Below, piece by piece: positions 54,893-64,000 of a DNA stretch of 64,000 bases. The stretch comes from Symsagittifera roscoffensis. Lineage: Eukaryota > Xenacoelomorpha > Acoela > Convolutidae. The notes beneath the pieces were generated by a model that was given only the letters and a program-made list of their open reading frames with translations, ran no database searches and had not been told where the DNA came from. A program made the position numbers and the translations under genes. The first letter of the stretch is position 1. The number at the start of each line of letters is the position of its first letter. Where the stretch lies: contig NC_087064.1 of NCBI RefSeq assembly GCF_963678635.1, positions 48,343,346 to 48,407,345 on the forward strand, in the 5' to 3' direction.

Positions 54893-57679
54893 TGTGACAT
54901 TCGACCAGAATGGACCAAAATGCAATCTCTGCAGATTTCGAATTTTTAGCAGTGAATCTTCCGAGTTAATGATTTTGAAGGATTAACGACGTTATTCGGA
55001 TGATTAGCAGAACGGTGAAGGTCAGGATATTCCCGTATTTTAAAATTTTAAATTTTCGAAGTGATGACGTAACATTTCTGAGAAACGTCAGAAACGGCCA
55101 TTTTGGCAGAAAAGCTAAAAAGAAACAGAACTTAGGACTTAGTTTTATTTTCCGTCGATATGTATCTTCCGGGCGAATGTTACATACATGTTTTTATGGC
55201 GCTCCTGGGTGTTATTCTTTTTTAACATCATGACCGGCAGAACCGTTAACGAGCACTCCGCGCCGAGCGGATGCTCACATTAACGCCCTTAATAGGCCTA
55301 AACCGCCGGGGCGGAAGGGTAGTTCGGAACGCGGAAGCCTTCCGGATTACCGTGAATAGCTTTTTAACCTAGTTAAGACCGAAAATTCACGAACCAGGAA
55401 GGGTGGGGGGATTCGCGGTCCCGTCATCTCCTGAATAGTTTGTGACCAAAAACACTTAAAGATATATATAAAACCAAACAAAAAGTAGTATAGTACCCAA
55501 GAAAAACAAAAAACATAAAAAAATAACCGAAAAACCAAAAACAGTAAAAAAAAAAAGTAAAAAATCAGCAGAAATCATCCCCCCAGACAAGATGTGATCC
55601 GACCCCCCCGTTTGTTGTTGATAGATATATTGTTGTTACAGGCATTTATATCAGTCAGGATCGTTACGATCAGTTTTGTAGCCCGTTTGTGAGGCTTGTA
55701 CTGTAGGGTTATTTGAGCATTTAAGCACGTTAATGATAAATTGCGCTCAATCCGGAAGGGTCAGCTGATTTGCTCTCAATTCGGTAGGGTCTTGGGAGAA
55801 GATTGATCCGGCAAGCAGTACAAGAAGCAACAAGAAGGGGCTCAACGACAACAACAATCGACTGTTGGGTATCGTTAACAAGTTTTATATCCCTTTTGGT
55901 ACAAAAAATAAAGATAGCAATCTGTGGGGGGCTCGACAGTGCTGCACTGTAGTGACCCTTCACCGAACTGCGAATATCCGAGTTAAGCACCTTAATTCGG
56001 ATATTAAACAACATCCGGAGGGGTATAGTATTACTAATATTGTTACTTATATAGCCTATATTAATAGTCTCATATCGTTTTTCAGTGAAAACAACGAAAA
56101 CAGACCTGTTTTTAGGGTCAAAATAGCAATATTTTGATCCCCCACAAGTTGAGATTTTTGAGATATCGATATTTTTTGAAACGAAAAAAAGCGCTAATGT
56201 AGTGTGTTACATTGTAACTGCACTACCATAATAGATAGAACCGGTTAAGTTTAGTTCGAAAGTGGTTGGAACTATTTTGGTACCGAAAACCGAAATTTCG
56301 TGATTTTTGAGAAAACGAAACACTATAAATTCACACATTTTTTGAAAATTTTGAGTTAGAACAGTAAAAATAGTTGTCCGGACAACGTCCACTAGTGAAT
56401 GTACAAGTTTTAAAATCCGCTACCCGAAAGCCTTCCGGGTTGCAGAGAAATCGAACTTAACGTGTTTGATTTGGTGGATTCATCAATCCGGAGGGGTACA
56501 GGTAGCACAGTTTTTCGCAAATTTTTTCAACAAAAGCGTTTTAGATCGGGTCTTTTGCATTGAACTAGAAGAGTATAGGCCTTCTGAGCTCGGATCAATA
56601 GTTTTTAGGTCGAAAGGACCAGATTTGCGGAAAAAGTTAGGCGGAACCTATAAGAGAGAAATTTCTTGACTTAAAAAAAAAGACGTTTTGATTAATAACT
56701 TTGGAACTACTAGGCATATCGAGTTGATCTTGGTACCAATAGATCAGAAATTAGCTGTACTTACTGATAGGAACAGACTTTTTTCGGAAAAATAAGCGTG
56801 AAAATTTTTTTGAGATTGTTTTTAGCAGATTCACCAATTTGGGAGGGTAGACCCTTCACGTTTTATAAATTTCTTTTAGAAAAGCCCTTATACCCTTACC
56901 AAAAGGTAAGAGCGGTTGAATAAAGTAACTTTAGGCTGTTCTAGACGAAAAGGGAAGGCTAAAGGCACAGCAAAACCTTAAACGAGCCGAAGTTAGGCGA
57001 GCGATAAGACCCTTCACCGTTAGCGTGAATTGTCAAATAAGAGGCTTAACTTCAATCCGGAAGGGACTAGAAAAGCATTACATACCCTTCCTAGTTAACC
57101 TGAAAAGCAAAATAGCATCGGAAAACGTATCCGGAGGGGTATAGGTTGAAAGAAGGAGATCTCCGAAAAGCTACTTTTACAAAACCGGAGGGGTCCCAAT
57201 CCGGAGGGGTCAAAAAAATTTTTTTTTTCAAATTAGGAGGGGTCCGAATCCGGAGGGGTCTTAAAGTTGCTAATTCGGAGGGGTCCAAATCCGGAGGGGT
57301 CTTATATTAACTAAATCAAAGGGGTCCCAATCCGGAGGGGTCTAGATTTTGTTAGTCCGGAAGGGTCCTATTTGCGCCAATCCGGAGGGGTATTTTTTTA
57401 TTAAAGGACTTAGGTAGACGGAAGAAAGACTAAAGTGAGAGGTATTAGGTTATTAGCAGACAGGCTAGGAATCAGTGACTGCACTGGTAACTTGCCTTTC
57501 AATAAAAACCAGACCAAAACAAAACAGGTCCGAACTCGGATATTCGCGACTCTAAGTCTAAACTAAAAAGAGCGTGATTCATTGGTGTGGATTGTAACTT
57601 AATACGTTTTTGTGAAAAGTGACTGCCCTGAGGATTTTAGTAGGTCTAGCTCGGGCAGTCCGAAGGCAGATAGGTAACA
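54893..57679 (+). repeat. Gypsy 5' LTR, copy C (about 2.8 kb)
   Basis: Starts GTGACATTCGACCAGAATG exactly where the LINE RT ends, and finishes GGTAACA before the leader. An inner TGTTAC at 55,178 would pair with the terminal GTAACA as a 6-bp inverted repeat, giving a 2.5-kb alternative. Most of family R is deleted here. It matches LTR copy B through ATGGCGCTCCTGGG, GAAAATTCACGAACC and the minisatellite. A CAATAAAAACC near 57,500 could be a polyadenylation signal (TTTATAAAAG in copy B). Confidence 0.75.
57175..57395 (+). repeat. LTR minisatellite, short diverged array
   Basis: About nine or ten copies of CCGGAGGGGTC with irregular spacing. Some units lack the GCCAAT linker, so this array looks more degraded or older than the one in copy B. 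Confidence 0.85.
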
Positions 57680-58169
57680 CAGTACTCGGTGGGTGCAATA
57701 GACGCCCACTTGAGAAAATTACTGCCTTCAAAGTTTTGTCTGTTTGGTGCAGCACCGAGCAGGGAAAGCTTTTTCTTTAAAAGACAAGTTCGACTATTGT
57801 ACTGTGACAGACTAAAAGTACACTACAATACGTTTTTTTCATAGAGGCATTAATATTCTGTCATTATATATATATTTTTTTTGATTTTAAATCAACGTAA
57901 ACTGTGCTTGATTGGGTAGTGAGTACACTATCTTTTAAATTGACTGATAACATCATATTGTGCTAGTTTTCGAATCTTACGACCGATAATCGGTTAGTGT
58001 GAATAAATTTTATACAAACTGTACTCTGATAACATACAGGGATTCGTGGTCACTATTTAATAGAATCTTGTGAAACTTATTGTGTTGTGTCATTATTATT
58101 GGTAATCGAACTATAAGGTCACTAGCAATCGAATTTAGTGTATAGGCATTAAGAAGTGACAAATAGAGA
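57680..58169 (+). other. Gypsy leader (LTR to gag)
   Basis: Untranslated leader between LTR end and gag ATG. The primer-binding site should begin near 57,680 (CAGTACTCGGTGGGTG), but I cannot match it confidently to a tRNA 3' end. It contains a TATATATATTTT run at 57,866-57,880. No ORF. Confidence 0.55.
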
Positions 58170-59867
58170 ATGAGTCTAGACAAATCAAGGATACCAAAAC
58201 GAGGTAATAGCTCTAGGAAATTCATACCTGAAGAGCAAAGAAAAAAGATGACCGATCCTTTTGTGGATTGGATCAAACAGGCCCGGACCGACAAAGGGGA
58301 GACGGTTTCAGGCAGAATGGTTGAAACGAGAAGTCAGAAGACCTCAGAAGAGCGAAAAGAACTGTTAGAAGTGGAGGTCAATACAGACCATGCCATGAAC
58401 GACAACCAGGAAGTACATGGACTGGGAGGGAGAGGCAGAAGGCTGGCGAGTGAATCTACTCCGGTAGAACAGGGCCAAGATTTTGCCACTTCCACCGGGA
58501 CATTGGATCGAGAGGAGATTGCGGAACTGTCCGACATCTCAAATGAAATAGCGGCAACTAGAAGATCTCCAACAGACAACACTATGATGGCAGGCGGGAC
58601 TGAGAAACAAACAACGTCATCATCGTTCTCAGAAAGAATGAGGAACACCTTAGGAAACATCTTTCCATTCACCATGGGAGGAGGCGCAGGAAATGAAGGT
58701 GAATCCCAGGAGGAAGAGGACGAAGAAGAGCAAGGGGACTTTGGGTCTCAAGTCAGCCTCAATAGTTCGACCCAGGAGAATGAGGCATACGTCGGAGGAG
58801 AGACTGGAACCATGGACAAATTTGGTGTAGTGACAACGATAAGCAAAGAGGCAAATACACCGGGCCAGTCAAAAGACTTCGCGTCTATGACAAGTTCAGA
58901 GCTGCAAGCTGGGGAGAGTAGAAACAGAGGGCTAGGCAACGCATTGGCGGATCCTGAGGTAGATAATGAAAAGACGTCGAGGCAGAGAGTCAAGGCCCGG
59001 ATCTCGACCAGCACGAAGCTACCTGGGACCGACCGGGTTACACCGCCACTCGTGGATAACGGGGCAGCACTAGAAGAAGCCTTAGACAACATAGTGGACA
59101 GTTTAGGAGAACAAAATGAACAGATGTCCATAAGAATGAGTGAACTAGAAAGGGCAGTTCACATCGAAAGAGAAAGTCTGCGGGAAGAAATAAACCGCAA
59201 TAGACAAGAAGTTGGTAGGAGCGAAAAACGCTTAAAAGAAAGAACGGACGAGCATATGGCGAAGAACTTGTCGCGAATGACAAGAGAAGCGGAACAGCGA
59301 GAGTTACGCTTAAGAGACGACACGGAGAAATTAAGAATTCAGCAAGAGCAGTCTCTTGGGACTCTTGACACAAAGATAGACGCGATGATGGAGAGGCGAA
59401 CTCAGGCTATCATGGTTAGGTTGGACGGGCTACTAAGCAGCAAGAGTGGACCAAAAGAAGGAGAACCGAACACGGGAGGTCCCAGCAGGGAGCCGAGGGT
59501 GAACTTCAATGAACATCAAAAGAGGAAGACGTATGGATCCACTAGAGGCAGGGGCAGTTCATCAGGCTATGCCACGAGGGGTAATGGAACATGGGGCCCG
59601 AACAGTAGAACAAGTTCAACGGGGAACAGACAGACCTCTAATGAACGACCAACGCAAGGCACACATGCGACTGGGAGAAGTGATTCCGGTAACAGGGGGC
59701 ATGCAAGCCCGAAGAGGAGTCATGTGGGCCAAGCGGGAAACACTCACGGCGATTCGGATTGCAGGGATGCACCGCATACAGAGCCTTTGACGAGGTGTGA
59801 GGACACTCAGGCGGGACACTCATGGGATGCTACGGCAATGGCCACAGCATTTGAACCCCCTAAATAG
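58170..59867 (+). CDS. gag: Gag N-terminal polyprotein ORF
   Basis: 565-aa ORF from ATG. It starts basic (MSLDKSRIPKRGNSSRK), continues through long polar sequence and an acidic run (residues about 170-190, EEEDEEEQ), then a long charged coiled coil (about 300-425, including EINRNRQEVGRSEKRLKE). It ends with an R/G/S/T-rich tail. It lacks capsid and nucleocapsid, which lie in the next frame. It stops at TAG in CCCCCTAAATAGG near 59,858, with the next frame overlapping, so capsid needs a +1 shift or represents a mutation. Assembly and RNA packaging are expected roles. Confidence 0.75.
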   Translation: MSLDKSRIPKRGNSSRKFIPEEQRKKMTDPFVDWIKQARTDKGETVSGRMVETRSQKTSEERKELLEVEVNTDHAMNDNQEVHGLGGRGRRLASESTPVEQGQDFATSTGTLDREEIAELSDISNEIAATRRSPTDNTMMAGGTEKQTTSSSFSERMRNTLGNIFPFTMGGGAGNEGESQEEEDEEEQGDFGSQVSLNSSTQENEAYVGGETGTMDKFGVVTTISKEANTPGQSKDFASMTSSELQAGESRNRGLGNALADPEVDNEKTSRQRVKARISTSTKLPGTDRVTPPLVDNGAALEEALDNIVDSLGEQNEQMSIRMSELERAVHIERESLREEINRNRQEVGRSEKRLKERTDEHMAKNLSRMTREAEQRELRLRDDTEKLRIQQEQSLGTLDTKIDAMMERRTQAIMVRLDGLLSSKSGPKEGEPNTGGPSREPRVNFNEHQKRKTYGSTRGRGSSSGYATRGNGTWGPNSRTSSTGNRQTSNERPTQGTHATGRSDSGNRGHASPKRSHVGQAGNTHGDSDCRDAPHTEPLTRCEDTQAGHSWDATAMATAFEPPK

Positions 59868-61431
59868 GTCTTTGGAGACATTCCTTACAAGGTTATCCAG
59901 AACCAATGAACGCAGTGAGAAGTCCAGAAGAGTCTTTAAGAAACCAAGATGCTATAAAGATGAATCTGATGGCTGTATAGATACCTGGATAGAGGTAATG
60001 AAGCTGCATTTTGAGGAAGAGGACTTGTCGGAGAGACAGGAATGCAGTGCGCTCACCAGCAACTTGGAAGGGACAGCCCTGAACTGTGTCATGGCCAAGA
60101 AGCAATATCAACGTGACACAGCTGAGAAAATCTTCGAAATCTTGTTAAACCGTTTCGGATCAGGGGTGCAGGGGCACCAAGCGATGATGCGCTTCGAGAA
60201 ACGGAGGCAACGAGAAGATGAAACGATAGACAAGTTTCTCGATGACTTGGAAATGCTGAGAAGACGCAGCCAACCGGATGAGTCAAACCGAAGAATGAAC
60301 CTGGCCGTAGCCTCAAAATTCATCGATGGTGTGAAGAATGATGAACTTCGAACAATGCTAGCCACGCATTACACACCACTATCAACCAATGCGCCAACAC
60401 CAGAGGAGTTGAGGCTCAAGTCAAAGGAGTATCTTTTGTTGAAACCTCCTTCGAGATCTGGATACTACAAGAACAATTATGGCAATTTTAACAACGGACC
60501 AGCAAACCAAGGGAACAATTGGTACAAACCGAGGGATGATATGGACAAGAGACGCTCTTGTGCCAATTGCAGTTCAACGGACCATCATGTGTCAGCATGC
60601 CCAACTTACAAACAAGGCATGAAAGCAATAGGCTTTAGCCTCGAGGACGAAGATGCGTCAGAATTGGACCATGAGGATTTCATGAGAGGAGTAATTGCAA
60701 AATTCGGCCCGAGGTGTTTCTTTTGCAACTTGGAGGGTCATTTTAAATCAGATTGTCCGCAATTCTGGGATGCAGTGGCAGACATCAAGCATCCAAGACA
60801 TGAAGAAGCTTTGTCAGGAGTGAAAGCCAGCAAGGCTCGACTTTTGAGTGAAGCGGAGGCACGCCGAAAGGATAAACCTCAAGAGCTGGCGGCAAAAAAA
60901 ATGCAAGCGGTGACAGAGGAGACACGTGAACCGGAACCAGCAACTGATGACTTCAAGGTCGATTATAGGGCAGCCGCGAGGGATGCTCTAAATATAGTGC
61001 AGCAGGAACTGGTGACAAAAGAGATCGAACAAAAAGTGAAACTTGAACTGGAGAATGAGAAACTTCAGGAGCAACTGAATACCTTCGAAGCAACTGAGTT
61101 CGAAGAAACTAAAGCACCAAGCAGTTTGAACATGAAACTTAATGTGATCTCCGGTCAGAGGTTCGGCATGGTGCCGCAAGGAAGCAGGATACAGTCGATA
61201 ATCTCAGTGGCTGGACATCAGGTGATCAGAAATCTGAGTGAACCATCTGAGTTCACTTTGATGCATTTGGACACATATGCAGATTATCTGAGGCAGGTGG
61301 AGCCACGCGCCGAGTCGAGAGCCGTGCGAGCACTACTATGGACGCTACCTAGAGGTCTATGGGCCGTATCAAGTGATGCTGAACGTGGATGGAATCAGTA
61401 TCTACACCAGGACTTATGTAACAACAGATGA
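59797..61431 (+). CDS. gag: Gag capsid-nucleocapsid ORF
   Basis: 544-codon frame, +1 to the previous one. The capsid region has WIEVMKLHFEEEDLSERQE and FLDDLEMLRRRSQP, typical of Ty3/gypsy retrotransposon gag. Two CCHC zinc knuckles with C-x2-C-x4-H-x4-C spacing occur at 60,559-60,600 (CANCSSTDHHVSAC) and 60,715-60,756 (CFFCNLEGHFKSDC). A lysine/glutamate-rich linker follows. The frame stops at 61,431, overlapping the protease frame by about 140 nt. The natural product is probably a Gag-Pol polyprotein; the ATG at 59,797 is not a natural start. Confidence 0.85.
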   Translation: MRTLRRDTHGMLRQWPQHLNPLNRSLETFLTRLSRTNERSEKSRRVFKKPRCYKDESDGCIDTWIEVMKLHFEEEDLSERQECSALTSNLEGTALNCVMAKKQYQRDTAEKIFEILLNRFGSGVQGHQAMMRFEKRRQREDETIDKFLDDLEMLRRRSQPDESNRRMNLAVASKFIDGVKNDELRTMLATHYTPLSTNAPTPEELRLKSKEYLLLKPPSRSGYYKNNYGNFNNGPANQGNNWYKPRDDMDKRRSCANCSSTDHHVSACPTYKQGMKAIGFSLEDEDASELDHEDFMRGVIAKFGPRCFFCNLEGHFKSDCPQFWDAVADIKHPRHEEALSGVKASKARLLSEAEARRKDKPQELAAKKMQAVTEETREPEPATDDFKVDYRAAARDALNIVQQELVTKEIEQKVKLELENEKLQEQLNTFEATEFEETKAPSSLNMKLNVISGQRFGMVPQGSRIQSIISVAGHQVIRNLSEPSEFTLMHLDTYADYLRQVEPRAESRAVRALLWTLPRGLWAVSSDAERGWNQYLHQDLCNNR

Positions 61432-62767
61432 TGACCAAATGGGGCAAATCTATTTGGGTGAGGAGGAACTCAAATTCCGCAGGATAGGCCATGACGCCAT
61501 GATGGAACAAGACGCAGTACACATTGGGTATGAAGCAAATGTGACCGCACATCTGCTCGACGCCAACGGAACAAAAATCGGAGTCACAGGGCTTCTGGAC
61601 ACAGGAGCGGTAGTGAGTGTGATGCCGATAAAAACTTGGGAAAGAATGGGCTTCACGCGGGAAGATCTAATTCCAACAAATCTCCGACTGGCCGCCGCCG
61701 ATCGAGGAGCTATCTACGTAGCCGGAAGAACACCAATAACGGTCCTCCACATGGGAGGACGGGATCTTTGGATGAGCTTCCTGGTGGTAGAGAATTTGGA
61801 CGACGCCGACCAATTCATCTTGGGCAGAGATTTTGTCAGGAATTTTGACGTGATGATTGACTTGAACAACGGTCTGATACGGATTCGAAACCCGGACCGG
61901 AAGTATGTTAAGAGACCAATTAATAGGATAATAACAGACAAAAACAAGGTACCAATTTTTTTGGATAGAAAAGTAAAACTACAACCAGGACAAGCTGTGG
62001 TAGCAATTTTTAGAATGAGAAATTTGAATTCGTTAAGTGATAGTAAACAGGTTTGCTTAGTACCGAATCCAAATAGTCAGAGTTCGGTGATTTTAGGCCG
62101 GAGCTTCTCGGTAACGCGAAACGGACTGTGTGTCAGTGTGTTGTTGAACACACTGAACACCACGGTTTCAATCCAGCGTGGAAAGAAGCTTGGCTACGCT
62201 TTGCCGATGAGGACCGACTATGAGGAGACACAAAACTTGAAGAAGTTTAGTGTGAAATACTGTCCTTATCATGCCAATAAAGATAAAATTTTAAAGAGGA
62301 TTAATGAAGTAAAATCTTTTCATAAATTGTTTTCAATGAAATCCGAAACGGACGACGGCTTATCAAGCTGCTCGAATTTTCCGGAACGCCCCTCGTCATA
62401 TGAATTAGAATCTGACAAACCGGTTTTGCCAGAGATAGAACATTTAAAAGGGAAAATAGGTGAGGGAGATTTCAAAAAATTGCGGGACCTCCTAAATCGG
62501 AACCCAGATGTATTTTCAAAACATAAGGCGGATATCGGTTGCTGTAATTTCGTCGAACACGAAATCGAACTAGAAGAGGGCGCCGTTCCCCATAGGGAAG
62601 GCGCAAGGCGAATGACGCCACACAAATCGGAAGCGTGCCGAGCGGAAATAGAAATGTTGCTAGAATACGACATGATAGAACCCTCGAAATCGCCATGGGC
62701 TTGCGGGGTAGTAATGGCGAAAAAGAAAGGGGGCAGTTTAGATTTTGTTGCGACTTTCGCTACTTGA
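61373..62767 (+). CDS. pol: Pol: aspartic protease and start of RT
   Basis: Open from about 61,292. The protease active site is LLDTGAVVSVMP, with DTGA at 61,598-61,609. A FILGRDF strand follows near 61,815, then a linker, then the RT N-terminus (EIELEEGAVPHREGARRM, MIEPSKSPWACGVVMAKKK). The frame is lost near 62,735, where GQLRF-type sequence should follow. RT continues in the next frame. The Cer1-type Ty3/gypsy assignment rests on domain order (protease, RT, RNase H) and sequence character. Confidence 0.88.
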   Translation: MMLNVDGISIYTRTYVTTDDDQMGQIYLGEEELKFRRIGHDAMMEQDAVHIGYEANVTAHLLDANGTKIGVTGLLDTGAVVSVMPIKTWERMGFTREDLIPTNLRLAAADRGAIYVAGRTPITVLHMGGRDLWMSFLVVENLDDADQFILGRDFVRNFDVMIDLNNGLIRIRNPDRKYVKRPINRIITDKNKVPIFLDRKVKLQPGQAVVAIFRMRNLNSLSDSKQVCLVPNPNSQSSVILGRSFSVTRNGLCVSVLLNTLNTTVSIQRGKKLGYALPMRTDYEETQNLKKFSVKYCPYHANKDKILKRINEVKSFHKLFSMKSETDDGLSSCSNFPERPSSYELESDKPVLPEIEHLKGKIGEGDFKKLRDLLNRNPDVFSKHKADIGCCNFVEHEIELEEGAVPHREGARRMTPHKSEACRAEIEMLLEYDMIEPSKSPWACGVVMAKKKGGSLDFVATFAT

Positions 62768-64000
62768 ACGCGGTAACGATAAAAGATGCGTACCCGATAC
62801 CGCGAATAGACGAGAGCCTATCTAAGCTTGGTGATGCCAAGTTCTTCACCACATTGGACTTAGGTTCTGCCTTCTGGCAGGTCCCTCTGCGGAAGAAGGA
62901 CAGAGAGAAAACCGGATTCGCGTGCGAATTGGGATTGTACCAGTAGAAGAGGATGCCCTTCGGCTTGTGCAATGCAACGGCCACTTTTCAAAGACTGATG
63001 GCTCAGGCTTTGACGAGAGTGACCAAGAAGTACGGGAATCTCGTGATGTGTTACGTGGATGACGTAGTCATAGCGACACCGACCCTGGAAGACCATATTG
63101 ATAGGCTCGATGAGGTCTTTGGATGCATCAAAAGAGCAGGATTGAAGCGCAAACCATCGAAATGTGAAATCCTTAGGGATTCATTAAAGTACCTGGGAAG
63201 AATGGTGGATAAAAATGGTGTGAGGCCGGACCCGGAAGCAGTGGAAGCAGTGTTGACATGGAAAGCTCCCAGAACGGACACACAGCTCCTGAGCTTCCTA
63301 GGGTTTGCGAATTACTACCGGGAATTCATAAAAGGATATGCGGACAAGGTGTACCCGATGCAGAAGCTGATGCGCAACAAGGGGAAAAAGTTCGAATGGA
63401 ACGATGAGGCACAGGTTGCTTTCGAGAAAATAAAGCGGGAACTGTGCGAAGCGCCAGTGCTAGGCATGCCTACAGAAAAGGGCATGTATGTTCTTGACAC
63501 AGACGCATCGGTAGTGGCCATCCCAGGAATATTGCACCAAGAGCAAGAATGGAACGGAAGAACAGTTCTCCGTCCCATTGCATACGGCAGCAAGGTCTTG
63601 AGTGACACAGAGATGAAATATGGCGCACCAAAAGCAAAAATGTTTGCAGTAGTCACCTTCGTGGAAAAGTACCGTGCATACTTGGGGAGCGCTCCCTTCA
63701 AGTTACGCGTGGACAACAGAGCGTTATCCTGGTTGAAGACCTACTCGATGGATCAGAGTTATATTGGTAAATGGATAGTAAGATTGGATGGCTACCATAT
63801 GATAATCGAACATAGGATGCGTGATAAACACCAGAATGCTGACAACCTCAGCAAGAAAACTGAGTTCTATGAAAGATTGGAGCAGAAGCAGGCCAATCAG
63901 GCGGAAATAAAGGAGGGATTCTCGTTTCTGGACAAAGAAACTTATGAAGCACTTCCCTTAACGAGATGGTTGGATAAATCTGGACATCCAATTCCAGGGC
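62735..64000 (+). pseudogene. pol: Pol: RT and RNase H, running off the window
   Basis: The frame continues RT with FRYLNAVTIKDAYPIPR, TTLDLGSAFWQV, then a TAG at 62,944-62,946 where related copies have the Trp of LYQWKRMPFG. After it the frame stays open to the window end: YVDD at 63,052-63,063, thumb and connection (FLGFANYYREF), RNase H with LDTDASVVA, KYGAPKAKMFAVV and VDNRALSWL, then HQNADNLSKKT. Integrase would lie beyond 64,000. One frameshift and one nonsense codon make this copy inactive as read. Confidence 0.88.

Noticed and set aside
57680-57720. tRNA primer-binding site after the LTR
   Set aside because: Expected by position, but I could not match CAGTACTCGGTGGGTG to a tRNA 3' end with confidence.

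Overview
The window looks like a repeat-dense, gene-poor stretch of a nematode nuclear genome, probably Caenorhabditis or a close relative. This rests on a Cer1-like Ty3/gypsy retroelement, CR1-clade LINEs with PHD-type ORF1 proteins, TTTCAG-style splice acceptors and very AT-rich intergenic DNA. It is inference from sequence character, not a database match. I see no rRNA, tRNA, CRISPR array or bacterial operon structure.

Layout. (1) 1-5.1 kb and 7.4-28.6 kb: an AT-rich, locally amplified array made of dispersed repeats plus four recurring small coding families. These are family A (about 154 aa, + strand), family B (about 177 aa, acidic and proline-rich), family C (- strand, usually frameshifted) and a two-finger zinc-finger family. 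The array includes a 2.59-kb tandem duplication, a 1.9-kb almost spacerless palindrome, a 1,285-bp tandem zinc-finger duplication and a long direct segmental duplication. (2) 5.1-7.2 kb and 28.7-29.5 kb: rearranged, mostly inverted pieces of a gypsy pol gene joined to LTR pieces. The same chimeric junctions occur at several loci. (3) 29.5-35.2 kb: two very long LTRs head to head, carrying a GC-rich 25-bp minisatellite. (4) 35.2-44.6 kb: an internally deleted gypsy element (gag remnant, then pol tail), followed by an envelope-like fragment and about 7.7 kb of decayed plus-strand ORFs. One of these carries SGNH/GDSL-hydrolase motifs. This accessory cassette is the most unusual part of the window. 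(5) 45-48.1 kb: repeat family R, which I believe is the 5' part of the same long LTR, in alternating orientations. It carries what looks like a conserved exon, splice donor, acceptor and terminal exon. (6) 48.1-54.9 kb: two different CR1-like LINEs head to head. (7) 54.9-64 kb: the 5' LTR, leader, gag and pol (protease, RT, RNase H) of a second gypsy copy that runs off the window. It is broken by frame changes and one nonsense codon.

The elements appear nested. The gypsy LTR begins exactly where the right-hand LINE loses the rest of its RT gene, which suggests LTR insertion into the LINE. Apart from families A, B and the zinc fingers, nearly every coding region is visibly decayed. No host housekeeping gene was recognised.
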